Notes: a model not told the origin generated them from the sequence alone. Numbered from the stretch's first letter, positions 10,097-21,914 are shown. The stretch is 64,000 bases of DNA from Alentia gelatinosa (GCA_950022655.1 OX465584.1:57880335-57944334); one strand, 5' to 3'. Program-made: numbers and translations.

Positions 10097-10654
10097 TGAA
10101 ACATGGCTAAATAGACCCTAAAAATCACCATCCTGTACATCATTACCTGGTGCATCAAAAACTGGCTTATAGGATAATCAGCATGCCAATTAGCAATAGC
10201 AGATTCTCGATGTAAGCGGGACTGAGCGGAAGAACGGCCAAGCCGAGCTCAGAGTATGTAAAAATATGTACCCGGATAAAAAGTATCAAAAAAAAAAGAA
10301 AAGGGATGCACCGAGATTAAGACGAAGAGTAACCGATTCAACTGCGTAAAAACGGCCCTGAAAATGTTCACGTCACACGTCAGTCTTACTCGTATAAATT
10401 ATCGGTAAGTGGGAAAAACCTGACCGAGTACCTGGAAAACCAAGTGATGATGTCATAGCTACTGGGATTCCCCTGGGATTTCTCAGTCTGAGCCCCAGAG
10501 AATGTGAGAATTCTAGTTCATAACGTAAATGTTCATACCAATATCTACATAGATGAAAATACAGAGAAAAAGGTCGATATCCACAAGATTTGAAAGTGTA
10601 TAACTGTAGAATCATGTTTCCATAAGTAAAACCTGCATGACACGACATTTACAT
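10097..10654. other. Unassigned stretch
   Basis: An A-rich run is at about 10288-10305. I see no gene or known repeat. Confidence 0.4.
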
Positions 10655-11390
10655 TGGACGACTAAAAATGTGGCGACTGCAGATCGTCAAGCCAATAGTC
10701 AGGTGGTGGCAATGTCCCCGTAAAAAGTTGTCAACCTCAGAATGTACCTAAGCATTTACACTGGCAACTATAAGTTATCACAGAAACGCCACCGATCTAG
10801 ACAACTGATTCGAGTCCGCTTGAAATAGTGGCGGGCATCAGAGCATCACAAATAGTTGTCAGGTGGTGCCGAATTGAGATATCTGACATAATCAGACGAT
10901 CTGCAGTCGCCACACGCTTGACGTTTACATAGACAATAATTTTTGGACAGGCGGCCGTAAACCACGAGTGGTTGACGCGTAGTAATACACCAGCGCTAGC
11001 GAGTGTATCATGACGTCAACCTCTCGTGGTTTACCGACCCGCCTGTCCACATACCCATCGTATGTTGCATTTATTATCCATCTTTTCAAAAAAATTTAAC
11101 TCAGTAATTCCCATGTTAACGGGTATAACATTAGGGATTATTTCTCTGCTCTATATCACAAAGGGACTTTTTTGCCAATATAACATGGTTTTGAGGCCGT
11201 ATACCACAGTTGTGGTATCTGACAGGTTTTATATAATGGGTAGTCGTTTACTGAGTCCCAACACATTTTCAACAGGGGCTTTGTATACGATGGATAATAA
11301 ATTAGACGATTTCTATCATTTACCAGCTGAAAGTAGTCTGTAGCTGCAAAATGCCAGAGTCTCGTCTAAATGCCGTGTGAGATAACACTT
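10655..11390. mobile_element. Repeat family W, copy 1, split by foldback L2
   Basis: CGACTGCAGATCGTCAAGCC, CCAATAGTCAGGTGGTG and CGATCTGCAGTCGCCAC match the copy at 17763-18410. After the foldback element the W match resumes at TAGACGATTTCTA and runs through GCTGCAAAATGCCAGAG to about 11390. Confidence 0.5.
10932..11302 (+). mobile_element. Foldback element L2, copy 1
   Basis: It begins GACAATAAT, has arms TGGACAGGCGGCCGTAAACC, and contains GTTGACGCGTAGTAATA with tip CAGCGCTAGCGAGTG (to 11003). A second block follows from TTATTATCCATC to GATGGATAATAA, including TACCACAGTTGTGGTATCTG. Other copies: 48639-49035 and the rearranged 34385-34749. Confidence 0.65.
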
Positions 11391-11774
11391 TGACCCAGAG
11401 GCCTTAGAAGGTGGTGTACATTAGATATTACATAATTCATACTTTGTTTTCTCTTCCCACAATTATGGATTCGTGATACACTCTTCCTCTCAGATGACAC
11501 TTGGATTTAGGATGAATCTAATTGCATCAATTTAAACCGAGATAGACTTAATGAGGCCAGTCTACCTGGAAAACCAGATTATAAACGTTATTGATCCACT
11601 TTCCATACCCTATGACTTTAGGGTGTGGCATAGTAATTTGGGAAATTATAGCATAATCTTTCTCTTTGATAAGACCTACACGTTGCCATTTATAGTTGGG
11701 AAGGACAAAAGACAATTCAAATGATTTATCTTAAAAGTCCAGGTCAAGATATTCTCCAACGGAACTAAACTGTG

Positions 11775-11775
<1 letters not shown>
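11391..11775. other. Unassigned stretch
   Basis: Nothing recognised. Confidence 0.4.
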
Positions 11776-11822
<47 letters not shown>

Positions 11823-11823
11823 G
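11776..11823 (+). repeat. (ATA)n microsatellite
   Basis: About 15 tandem AAT units. Confidence 0.95.
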
Positions 11824-12130
11824 ATTAATAATAAATTAGCTAAAGTATTGACAGATACCAGTATTCCAAGTTGAGACTTGAGGGAAGCCAAGAAAGAATC
11901 CTAGAGATTATTGCCTTTTACAGATCATGAATGTACCCTTAATTGTTACCATGAAAAACCCATGATTTGCTCCATTAAAATTCAAATAACAGCATATAGG
12001 TTTTCTCACAGATTCTGCACACATACACCTTATTACGACTCTCTGCTACCAGCACACCTTTTTAAAACACCGAATAAATCACCCTTAAAACTGGACTTAA
12101 AATTTAACATTCAAACCGTGTCATCATTAC
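11824..12130. other. Unassigned stretch
   Basis: An ORF of 74 codons (11911-12135, plus strand) has no recognisable domain, and I do not call it a gene. Confidence 0.35.
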
Positions 12131-12139
12131 TATGAGTTG

Positions 12140-12880
12140 AGTTTCTACAAAAAAGAATCATATTTATGAATAAAGAAAATACTCCACTCATATGGATGCG
12201 CCATAATTGTCATCGTTGCAGAGCTGAGTAACAAATATGGCACATTCAAACGAAAGGAGTACTGTTTATTTTTGTAATTCGAGTACAGTTCTTGATATAT
12301 CTCACCCCTTTCATTACAGACATTAAATAACATCACAATATCAGAATCATTCAAATTGCTTATTCAAATCGCGTTAGGAACTATTGTAAAACTGGATGAG
12401 TTTTAATCTTGGCCACTGTATGCCATGACTGGAGTTTGGCATAGTGATTTCACGAGGCAAAGCCGAGTGAAGTCCGGAGCCAAAACTCCAGGAGTGGCAT
12501 GCGGTGGCCAAGATTAAGACGAATCAGGTTTTGATTTTATCCTACCCCGTCTCCTCGATTTTGGAATATTACGTGATATGCTACTAGTGGCATATAAAAC
12601 TCCGTATGCCAGTCAGCGTGGCATACGGAAACTCAATGTTAAGCCTATGAGATTTTATATTAGGGTAGGATAAATGTATATACATCTGCATATTCATGTC
12701 TTAGCTACCTTCTCCAATCCTGACCGTTTGTTATGAAGTCGCTTATGACATCATCTCACATCACTCCACCATGACCATGGCATAGTATTGTCACTTTGCG
12801 TTGGTGAGGTTGCGTATAATCTTTTACTGTTATTCCTATGGCTAAATTTGTACCACGTGTGAGATAGATTTTTAAAACTT
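12140..12880 (-). mobile_element. Foldback element, family G, split by a family F2 element
   Basis: The palindrome block (AATACTCCACTCATATGGAT ... AAAGGAGTACTGT) is at 12175-12265, then TATCTCACCCCTTTCATTAC. The first block appears inverted at 12745-12865 (CTCCACCATGACCATGGC, TTATTCCTATGGCTA, GTGAGATAGAT). The F2 element lies between. Confidence 0.5.
12383..12674 (-). mobile_element. Foldback element, family F2, copy 1
   Basis: Ends GTAAAACTGGATGAGTTTTA and GGGTAGGATAAAT. The palindrome block has arms AATCTTGGCCAC / GTGGCCAAGATT and tip CAC-GA-GGC-AAA-GCC-GA-GTG at 12451-12469, the complement of the superfamily tip. The first block carries CAATGTTAAGCCTATGAG. Other copies: 16573-16890, 43085-43330 (truncated), 62620-62925. 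Confidence 0.7.
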
Positions 12881-12919
12881 TTTTAATAGGCGCATTCAAA
12901 TATACATTTGGTTTTCGAT

Positions 12920-13192
12920 GAGCCTTGTGACATGTCTGTGACACCATACGGACAGATCACAAGATTGTAATCGATGACACACGGAGTTTCACTCACTACT
13001 TGTAGGAATTAAGCAATGACACTTTAACGTGAGTAAGGGATACATATAATCTATAATCTTTCCAAATATGAAGAAGATTGGCCACTCCGATTTTCTGATA
13101 TTTGCTAGTCTTTTTCCGCTGTTGCTTGCACTGTTGGTGCCGCTGTTGATGTCTGTCTATGCCTAATGTCACGAGACTACTGAAACAGGTCC
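12920..13192. mobile_element. Family C element, degraded
   Basis: CTTGTGACATGTCTGTGACA on the left and TGCACTGTTGGTGCCGCTGT ... ACTGAAACAGGTCC on the right match family C (26265-26571). The middle is unrelated. Confidence 0.45.
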
Positions 13193-13293
13193 CAGAACAA
13201 AGATTCACGGCGTACAGTACATTCTGTGTGGAATAACTATACCCCTAGGAGCAGTATGTATTTACACTTAGTTTGACCACAGGTATATAATAA

Positions 13294-13490
13294 TATGAAC
13301 AAGGCGATAGCCAAGTGAATATTCCAAACGAAATGGCGAATGGGGACTCAGTCCAGGCACGAATATGTTTATATTTTATCTCAACCTGCAAATATCTGTT
13401 TATCACCCATTGAGCAAGCAAGTTGAGTACGAGTTTCTAATGTTAAGCCTATTGATGTTTATACCAGACTAAGATAATAATTAAATCGCT
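13294..13490 (-). mobile_element. Foldback element, family J, truncated
   Basis: AACAAGGCGATAGCCAAGTG (decayed tip) is followed by AATGGCGAATGGGGACTCAG and by AATGTTAAGCCTATTGATG ... CCAGACTAAGATAA, as in 33984-34272. Confidence 0.55.
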
Positions 13491-13544
13491 GGATAGCTGT
13501 TAAATAGTATCAGGGAAAACATCAGGGAGCTGCTATATCACCTA

Positions 13545-13790
13545 GGCTCGTACACGAAGACCGCTTTCTGTACGCTAACATGACCTTTTAAGATTTGGGT
13601 CAACTTTATTCAATATTTATGGATGACCATCCGCTGGTTAGGACCGTCTTACATAACGAGCTTGAATATAAAACCCCATACACATCTACCGATTCCGGAA
13701 CATTGATATACCTTTGTCGGCAACAATGGAATGGTAATTTATCTCAGGCGAGGTATCCTAACAGATTCGGCCCAGGTTGGTAGATGTAGG
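13545..13790. mobile_element. Degraded family Y and family Z pieces
   Basis: CTCGTACACGAAGACC ... CAACTTTATTCAATATTTATGG resembles family Y (50181-50374). ATCTACCGATTCCGGA to GGTTGGTAGATGT resembles family Z (18412-18719). Confidence 0.35.
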
Positions 13791-15228
13791 GCAGCTAGGC
13801 AAGGGTCAGCCAACGATTAGTGAATGTCCCTCCCTTGAGATGTCCTTTTGTCGCCGACAAGTTGTGGCTCGATGTTCCTAAAGGCTCTGTTCCATACACC
13901 CGAATTGACCCACAACTCACCCACAACTCACTACATCCTAATTTTAGTTTTAGCTGACTGGTGTGTGTCTGACCCACATCTGATACACGTTGTTAGAATG
14001 GAGGAGGTCCCACCACCACTGTAGTATATCGGGCCTGGGACTGTAGTGTCTCTGTAGTGCGTCGGCCCACCTGGGTGGGGGGTCCAGATGTTGACCCGCC
14101 CCGTTCCCTTTGACTGCAGCGGTTCTGGCCTCTGTGTGCGGTGTGTTGTGACTTAATCGCCGGTGTCACTGAGGGGCGTCGCGTGGCATATCTTTCGCGC
14201 CATCTGGCCTTCTCATCCATTGCTCCGACTTATGGCGCAACACCCTATCAACCTCAGTGACATCCGCCCACCAACACATGTATATCCCAGTCCAGATGTA
14301 CTCCAGTGTCAGTCTGGAAATACAGATATTTCCTGGCCAAACAGCTGCATCTTCACACCGTCTTCTCTATGTATATTCAATCTAGTTATTACCTCCATTA
14401 TATTTCCGACCACTTTCACTTTCACTTTCACCTCCAATAAATAGATAGTAAATACTAATAACTTTATGAATTTTAAATGGTCTTTATGAATTTTAAATGG
14501 TCTTTCATGTGCAGTGGATTTCAGTGGATTGCTCTACATCACTATATTAATATACTACGGACTTTTCTCTAGCAACTTCGACTACTTCTTAGGTTAACAC
14601 TATACTTTTGTTTTAAAATATGTACCAACATTTTAATTATTAATGTTATATATGTTGCATATATACACTGACATATTATTTGCACACATGCTCAGAGATC
14701 CTCCCGCCTCATTCAAAGGGACTCTGGGTCATTAGCTAGGTCACTCCCGTGTACCGCCCTAGTACGGTTATGCAACATAGTACAATAAGGGATGTGTTCT
14801 TTGGGGGAGAGACCCCACCACATGACCGGTTCACCGGACGACCGGTGCATCCGCCGCATCGGGGGTGTGACTGGAGGAGGGTATGACCTACATCGGGTGG
14901 AAGGTTGTGAGCATGAGCTGGAGGGAGTTGGGAGGGGGTTGTTTGTTACCCAGTGGAAGCGCATCCCTACTAGTGGATGAGCACACCAGTCTAGTCACCC
15001 GATGCCTTACCACTTAGGAGCGGATGGTGACTGGACCATGTCGGCTATATGGAACATACTACCAGTCTATGTACAGACTAGGCCCAGACCACCTTCAGCC
15101 GGGAGTCAGAGGACACACACCAGTTAGGCTCCAGTACCAGTCAAGTCCCACCCCAGCCCCACTCCAGTACAAGATCGTGAGTAAAATCGGCTATATGGAA
15201 CAGAGCCTTTAATCAGTCACCAAAAGTT
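13791..15228. other. Unassigned 1.4 kb
   Basis: Contains TCACTTTCACTTTCACTTTC at 14411-14430 and two tandem copies of TTTATGAATTTTAAATGGTC at about 14463-14503. 14700-15000 is comparatively GC-rich. No gene or known repeat recognised. Confidence 0.4.
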
Positions 15229-15613
15229 TATCAACATGTTGATAATTAGTAGAAACCAAACGAGAGTTAGCCTTGTCAATGTTTATGCCACGATGGGCAG
15301 GTCGTGTATTACTACACGAGGTGTAGCCGAGTGTAGTGAGTAGCAGACCTGACCAGAGTGGTATAAACATTGAGAAGGCTAACTCAAGTTTGGTTTCGTA
15401 TTTATCCTACCCCATCTCACCGATATACAGAGAATATTTGTAATTATCCACGTTAGTAGTTATCAATGCTGCCCGATCTACTTTCGTTATCTCGTCCCTG
15501 ATTGGTCCGTTTTTTTATTCACCTCGGTGCATAAATAACACTTTATCCAACGCTATGTCAAATACATTGGGTCAATGTTAAACCTATGGCGTTTTTTATT
15601 AGGGGTAGGATAA
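15229..15613 (-). mobile_element. Foldback element, family K, inverted
   Basis: The palindrome block has arms GAAACCAAACGAGAGTTAG and CTAACTCAAGTTTGGTTTC and tip CAC-GA-GGT-GTA-GCC-GA-GTG (15315-15333). TTATCCTACCCCATCTCACC opens the second block, which ends CAATGTTAAACCTATGGCG and AGGGGTAGGATAA. Confidence 0.65.
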
Positions 15614-15876
15614 TATCAAAAGACGTCACGAGTTTGAGTCTGAGTTTATTTATGCCACGCATTTTGTTGGCTCCATAATTACATTACGGACATTACCATC
15701 AAAATGTGTGCCATAAAGAAGCTCAAACTCAAACGAGTGGCGTCTAGATTTTATCCTACCCCGTTTCCATATTTTTTCAGTATCAGAAAGTAGTGGCATA
15801 AACAACACTTTATGTCACACCCGTGAAATAAACAAATCCCATGTTAAGCCTAAGGCGATTTTATTAGGGGTAGGAT
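15614..15876 (-). mobile_element. Foldback element FB2 type, inverted
   Basis: It directly abuts the preceding K element: TATCAAAAGACGTCACGAGT opens it, then arms GAGTTTATTTATGCCACGC. The tip is decayed (ACATTACGGACATTACC). TTATCCTACCCCGTTTCC and CATGTTAAGCCTAAGGCG ... AGGGGTAGGATAA close it. Confidence 0.65.
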
Positions 15877-15884
15877 AAATCCCG

Positions 15885-16040
15885 TTGCCGACAAGAGAAT
15901 GTTGGTAAATGGCACCTGATTGGGTGGCGGACACCGGGCATGGTATTATGTAATTTGCCTGGGACAAGTTCACTGACTCATATATGATTTGGGAACTAAT
16001 CGTTCAATCCTGAATCGGTAGATGTGTATTGGGCTTTATC
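15885..16040. mobile_element. Family Z fragment
   Basis: TTGCCGACAAGAGAATG and GAATCGGTAGATGTGTATTG correspond to the right half of 18412-18719. Confidence 0.35.
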
Positions 16041-16207
16041 TAACGATAACCCTCATAAATGGTCTCCTTATACCCTGTAATTTTTGCTGGCATAAGTTAT
16101 TCAACAGACCCCTGATCATAAATAACCAAACCAATCAAATTTAACACACATCAAAGTCAATCTAAGCCCACTAATTATGGATTAGTAGAGAACCAGCGAT
16201 TCTCAAT

Positions 16208-16570
16208 TTTATCCTACCCCTAATAAAAAACCGCCATAGACTTAACATAGGGAAATTTTATGTGGCAGGCCGTGACATAAATGTTTTTTATGCCATTAGA
16301 GTAATAACAATATTGACCAATCAGAGAGCAGGATGTCAGCTACTATGAAAAAAGTTCTGTTGGTCATTGACTCAATATTTGTCTTTTAATAATACAAAAG
16401 CATAGACGAGGTAGGATAAATACGAAACCGAACTCGAGTTAGACTTGTCAATGTCTATGCCACTCTGGTCAGGTCTGCTCCTCACTACACTCGGCCAAGC
16501 CTCGTGTAGTAATACGCAACCTTCCCGTCGTGGCATAAACATGGTCAAGTCTAACTCTCGTTCTGTTTCT
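16208..16570 (+). mobile_element. Foldback element, family K, complete
   Basis: TTATCCTACCCCTAATAAAA, CCATAGACTTAACATAGG and GAGGTAGGATAAATACGAAA form block one. A palindrome with arms CGAACTCGAGTTAGACTTGT and tip CAC-TC-GGC-CAA-GCC-TC-GTG (16488-16506) forms block two. Confidence 0.7.
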
Positions 16571-16572
16571 AC

Positions 16573-16890
16573 TCTCATATTAGGTATTATCCTACCCCTA
16601 ATATAAAATCTCATAGGCTCAACATTGAGTTTCCGTATGCCATGCTGAGAGGCATACAGAGTTTTATATGCCACTAGTGGTATACAGAATTGTTATCACG
16701 TAATATTCCAAAATCGAGGAGACGGGGTAGGATAAAATCAAAACCTGATTTGTTTAAATCTTGGCCACCACATGCCACTCCTAGAGTTTTGACTCTGGAC
16801 TTCACTCGGCTTCGCCTCATGAAGTCACTATACCAAACTCCAGTCGTGGCATACTGTGGCCAAGATTAAAACTCATCTAGTTTTACGATA
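16573..16890 (+). mobile_element. Foldback element, family F2, copy 2
   Basis: It abuts the K element at GGTATTATCCTACCCC. Block one has CATAGGCTCAACATTGAG and closes in GGGGTAGGATAAAATCA. Block two has arms ATCTTGGCCAC, tip CAC-TC-GGC-TTC-GCC-TC-ATG (16803-16821) and end CTAGTTTTACGATA. Confidence 0.7.
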
Positions 16891-17324
16891 CTATTGTTGC
16901 TTATCATAAGCCAATGACAATATAAATGTAAGCTAACTGCTTCCACAATGTGACACTGTACTGACGGAAGACAGACCTGTGAGCCTAGGATGCTACAGTA
17001 TAAATAAAAAAATGAAAAAAAAAAAAAAAAGTAACTCTGAAGACACTTAGTACTGTTTTTAATAGGTTATATAAATCTGTCTAACGAAGATATTATCGAA
17101 ACATTATCCAAATTGAATACCCGATAGTTCTTTGTCTGTAATCCACGCTCTTGGTATCAAAGGTATTGTCCTGCTTTTGCCCACCAGTTTCCGAATTGCT
17201 AATGGGTGTGTGTTCTTTGTGTAAATAATCACATTAAAATGTGGAAAGTGGCATAATAAAAGGCAAACAGCATTTCCAAACATTTTCACATATTATCACC
17301 CCATTGGAGTCTGTCCATACCTAT
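16891..17324. other. Unassigned, with an A-run
   Basis: A poly-A run at 17014-17030 may mark a retroelement tail. No upstream body is recognised. Confidence 0.35.
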
Positions 17325-17440
17325 TCAATTGTAGAACCGATACATCATTTTTAACATCCTTTGTTTGTCTGACGACAATTCCATTACTGTCAGCCTCATT
17401 TTATGTATTGAATCGACATTGGGATCCACAGGTTGTGTAC
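17325..17440 (-). CDS. Possible terminal exon, unknown protein
   Basis: On the minus strand, CTATTACAATTATCTGCAG is an acceptor-like site ending at 17441. About 37 open codons follow (TQPVDPNVDSIHKMRLTVME and onward) to TGA at 17325. The open frame also extends upstream through KSFILLCCHLLQLSAG, which could alternatively be a signal peptide starting at an internal ATG. No domain, donor partner or polyadenylation signal confirms it. Confidence 0.18.
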
Positions 17441-17762
17441 CTGCAGATAATTGTAATAGGTGGCAACATAATAAAATAAAACTTTTCATGATGGCACATC
17501 CCTCACAAATCACCATAGGGGCTCTGAACATTACTTTTGTATCTTATTTCACATGTAGTGAATTATTGAAGTGTGTGCAGTTTCAATAACCTCTATGAAT
17601 CTGGGGGTCATTAAGCATTCTCTGTGCCGTTGGGGAATATACGTTGCCTTTGTGGCAGATGTCATGTTCCCAGCCTGAGGTTTCAGTGCATGTCGCTGGC
17701 CATTTAGACTGGCATGCTTTATTGGGGCAGGCATTGAGAGCTGGCGTGGGACGTTTACAAGG

Positions 17763-18410
17763 TGATCGGGTGTTTGGGGGCTTACCTGGCGTTTACACTA
17801 GACGACGAGATAGGTGGCGACTGTAGATCGTCAGTCCAATAAGGCCCGTTTCCATTGGCCGACGAAGATTGCTTAGACGTTTTGAGTTACACAGAAAGTC
17901 TGTCGGTGGTGCCACTGACTGTGCGTCGGTATAGGAAAATCCCTGAGGGTAGTAGATTTCACTCAGTGACCAAGCTTTCACTCATTGGTGGGTGGTGCCA
18001 CATTGCATAATATAAGCAGAAAGAGTCGTGGGGCATTTCACGACGTTGTTTGTTTCCATTGACCGATATTGGGTCAGCAGTGCCAAAAGTCCGTCGGTGG
18101 TCCCTGACTGTGACGGGAAATCGGCCAATGGAAACGGGCCTATAGTGGTCAGGTGGGGCAAAGAATTTCCTTGAGCGTTCACACTGACGACACAGAATCG
18201 CCACCTATCTAGACGACTAATTCAATCCCGCTTGAAATAGTCACAGGCGTCAGAGCATGTCCAATAGTCGTGAAGTGGTGCCGAATTGTGAAATGTGATA
18301 TAATCAGACAATCTACAGTCGCCACATGCTTGGCTTTTACATTAGACGATTTCTAGCCTTTTACGCCTGAAAGTTTTCAGGAGCTGCAAAATGCCATAAT
18401 CGTCTAGTGT
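17763..18410. mobile_element. Repeat family W, copy 2, split by MITE Q1
   Basis: Left part: CACTAGACGACGAGATAGGT ... GTAGATCGTCAGTCCAATA. Right part: GTGGTCAGGTGGGGCAAAG ... CTACAGTCGCCACATGCTTG ... GCAAAATGCCATAATCGTC. It matches 10655-11390, whose uninterrupted CCAATAGTCAGG is the empty site for Q1. Confidence 0.55.
17842..18141. mobile_element. MITE Q1
   Basis: Termini AGGCCCGTTTCCATTGGCC and GGCCAATGGAAACGGGCCT, flanked by ATA on both sides (17839-17841, 18142-18144). The duplication is supported by the empty site in W copy 1. Other copies: 28324-28618, 40867-41174, and an end piece at 29183-29240. Confidence 0.75.
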
Positions 18411-18411
18411 T

Positions 18412-18719
18412 TAGCCTGATGGTCATCTACCGATACAGGGTTGAGCGATTAGTTCCCAAATCGTATCGGAGTCGGTGAACCTGTCGCAGGCAAATTACGT
18501 AACCCTTCTCTCGACCGGCGGACATTGAGGAGATGGGGTGCTGGATATTAGTCCTAAGCAAATCGGTCTACTAATCGGTGGCTCACCCTTGCCTAGCTGT
18601 CTTACATCTACCGACTACGGCCGACTCCGTTAGGATGCCTTGGGTGAGACAAATTACCGTCCGTTTGTCGCCGACAAAGGTACATGAATGTTCCGAAATC
18701 GGTAGATGGGCATTGGACT
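18412..18719. mobile_element. MITE Z
   Basis: Ends AGCCTGATGGTCATCTACCG and CGGTAGATGGGCATTGGACT are inverted. The interior holds GTCGCCGACAAAGGTACATG. Fragments at 13660-13790 and 15885-16040. Confidence 0.5.
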
Positions 18720-19282
18720 TAGACGTCGGGTGTGGGGTGTGGGAGGGGGTGCAGCAAGGTGAATTGGCAGGTAGGGGAGGTGGGAGGGCCTGCCCCTCGC
18801 TTCCCATGCACGCCTGATGTGACATATTATGGGGAGATGCGTGTAAACCGCCAGATGGACTCTCACATGGCAACCTTGTAATGTGTTTGAGTTTATTAAA
18901 GCTGCCCTGTCGAGGTCAACACATACATATTGACACACACACACACCAATACATACACCTTTATTATATACCCTTGCGGTATATTTGATAATTATACTGC
19001 TGCTCCCTATGTAGTATAAATTGTGTACTGAACCCTGTGCAGTGTACTGTTATACTGCACATGTTGAAACATCGATATTGTGTCGGCTTTCGTATGCCTT
19101 CTATGCCAATATATGGAAAGATTTGTTTAACTTTTGGTATATAATAAATATATAACGAACCAGCATGCTTGTATATGCTACAAAACTTGATAGAAATTGT
19201 TGTTTTTTACGGACCAAGGCCCCAAGTGGAGTTCCGTAAAAACAATAATTCCCCATCTCGTTTTGTAGCCTGTGTAGTGGTC
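18720..19282. other. Unassigned, with a terminal hairpin
   Basis: 18725-18810 is G-rich. At 19198-19256 a stem TTGTTTTTTACGGA / TTCCGTAAAAACAA forms a hairpin. Nothing else seen. Confidence 0.4.
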
Positions 19283-19814
19283 CACCGGTTATTTGAGTTC
19301 TAAACTCACTACCCGAGATTAGATTAGTCTATCCGGCAGAGTGAGACGAGTCGCTACCCTGTGTGATACTCAGCACAGGTTAGTTAGGGTATTCTCTTGG
19401 TAAGTTAAAGGAGATGCGCAATCTACTACTTTAAACTCAGCCTCCGAACTCAAGACCAGACGCGGAAAAGTTTCAGGTATAAGCTCTTTATTAATACCTG
19501 TAGTATCACAGTTGCCTAGCACGGAATGTGCTAGGTAGTTTAAGGTGAGAAGTTCTGTTCTCTCAACCGCTTAAAGGCTTCGCTGAGAAACCTAGCAGTG
19601 TCGGAGGCTCTAAGCAGTTCGCGGAGGAACATACAAGAAACCTATCGACCCGCTGTGGACTCAGCCTATATATACTGACCAAGTTACGTAATGTTGGCAA
19701 CCCCGTAGTATTTGCATACAGGGATCCGCCGGCTTTACCGCACAGCCTGGATCGGCACTCGCGGCACCTGGCGTAAAGCGAACAAACCACTGCTTGACTA
19801 CCCTGACCCCTACA
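19283..19814 (-). mobile_element. LTR-like repeat, family N (subtype 2)
   Basis: The minus strand starts TGTAGGGGTCAGGGTAGTCA, has a GTATATATAGG TATA box (near 19668-19678) and an AATAAA (near 19487-19494), and continues about 200 bp further than subtype 1 through a block shared with 58300-58440 (TCTATCCGGCAGAGTGAG). No internal region. Confidence 0.45.
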
Positions 19815-20930
19815 CATGTACAGCATGGTCAGGTCGTTCTATATAATTACACTCACCACGGATGCCAGTTTTCCACCTTTCAGTGGAAATTAACTTTTTC
19901 GTTTTCTCCACTAAATTTTTTTTCTCCAATATATACAATTTTGTTGTTTCAGCTTCATTTATACCAATAAAACTGGCTTGCATTTGAAATTAAAACTACT
20001 AAGTTCCCCAAGTTAGAGTCACAATACCCCAAAAGTTGGAGAACGACGACTTTGACCAAAATAAGTTGATTTCTGTATTTATATCACCCCTGTACGCACT
20101 AAAATAATGGATGGTCAAATTATCATGTACTTCAAAATAAGATTTTGAATGTTACTTCAATATCAATTATTCATGACTAGTCATAATATCCCATTTACCA
20201 TCAGAAACCATTTTCATTTAACTTTTTTTTATACTAAAAACACAGAAATATTGAGAACTATATAAATGGTGTAAGTAAAATCCTACCACCACACTTGACA
20301 GTTCTGTGGCCTTATCGAATGTGTAGTCATCCTGTATTTTTATAGATGGTCGATTCTAGATTGGCCACCACCTCTGTCTACACTGTGTTCCAACTAAGAG
20401 GTTGGTAACGTTAACCCATGGACGTGTCCACGGATTCTCACTCTCAAACCAAGTAGCTTCCTATATTTTTGGATTCTTAGAGCTGAGATACTCATTATCA
20501 AATATTCATAGTTGACAAAATTGATAATAAAGTCTACATTTATGCTTATTTGATTAAAAATACACACAAGGGAAATATAAACATGGAAAAATGGTTTCAA
20601 GAGTGAGAATTGAATGCATTCTCCAACCAGGTCCAGGTCACATATGGATATGCTGGGAGAGTAAGAGACACATACAGGTAGTGGGTGAAGGCGGTCGGAC
20701 CACAGAGTAAAAATAGATACACCTAGTATTAATAGATACCAACCCCTAAAGCCCTAACTCCCAACCTAAAAATAGCTAAAGTGGAGTACCTTTACCCACT
20801 GCAATGGGATGAGATACCCGCTACCACTCCATGTCAAGGCCCCTGTCAATTTAACGTGACCAGAGCTAACGTAGTGTAGCTCGGGTGGCCAGTGTAGGTC
20901 GATTCTTGCTGTTAATCTTGTAGGTGGGTA
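19815..20930. other. Mostly unassigned
   Basis: 20034-20097 (AAGTTGGAGAACGACGACTT ... CTGTATTTATATCACCCCTG) resembles 31318-31375, probably a foldback remnant. 20353-20400 (TAGATTGGCCACCACCTC) resembles 46768-46805. No gene is visible. Confidence 0.35.
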
Positions 20931-21090
20931 ATAAAAACAATGATAACTGGTTTTATATACGGGTGACCATAATCCCCTCGTAGTTGGCGACGCAATATCA
21001 TTGCTATTCTCGCTAATATACTCGGAGATTACGGCTACAAGGACACAAAGCCAGTCATTGTGTATTTATATGCCGGGCGTTCAGAAGTAT
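20930..21090 (+). mobile_element. Foldback element, family L, decayed
   Basis: GTGGGTAATAAAAACAATGA, then arms AACTGGTTTTATATACGG and CACAAAGCCAGTCATTG around CTATTCTCGCTAATATACTC. It is related to 3531-3715. Confidence 0.4.
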
Positions 21091-21911
21091 CTGTCTGGCT
21101 TTCTGTGTTCTACAGAAGGGACATGTGCATTTATCAATGAACAAATAACTCTAGACAATTACTCTTTGTTGTGCCTTATCATAATGTATGGCTCATTGTC
21201 TCTCCTGTCTTGTAAACACTCGAGAGTCAAATGAAATATATTTTATGATAAACAAAGTCTTGCTGTTCCAAGAATCATAAAACATCTGAAATACCAATCT
21301 TACATTTCACTTTTTTGTCACACATTTCAATCTCCAGAAGAGATAAAATGAACTGAAACATCCATAATGATTGTTGTCTATAAGTTTACTTATTTAGATC
21401 TCACACGTAGGTATTCAAAGAACATCTTGAATTATTTAGGCAGAGAGAAATACAATCTCAATTTAGTTGTCAGTTGGTATTGAGTGCCAGTACTGCATGG
21501 AATGCGTGAATTTCGAAAAATGCAACTTTTCAATATTATCGATTTAAATTCGCATTTAATGGAATTACTGTTCTAAAAGGAAGTTGTGTGGTGGGATACT
21601 TTCGGTGAAAATACCGGCTTTCGTGTACAGGATCAAAACACGTAGGAAAGTTCGCAAATCTGATAAACTTTGCCTGATGAGTTCTTTGTCTCTCTGTAAA
21701 ATTCGTTAGAGTTTCAAACCATGGTGTGAATATTCGAGATTAGGGGGTGTTGTATTTCGTCATGCCGATTCCAACATGGTCACGCCGCATCCCATTTATC
21801 CGTTGGTTCTTTTAAATTACCATGAAGATCCTACTCATACCATTCAGCCATGTGTTTTGGAGATTCCTATATATGAATCTCCAAAACACATATATATGAA
21901 TTCATGGTGAA
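21091..21911. other. Unassigned stretch
   Basis: Near 21858-21892 a direct repeat GAATCTCCAAAACACATATA-type word occurs in both orientations. No gene is seen. Confidence 0.35.
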
Positions 21912-21914
21912 TTA

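Noticed and set aside
21675..21730. CTGATGAG as a hammerhead ribozyme core
   Set aside because: No GAAA with matching stems follows at the required spacing.
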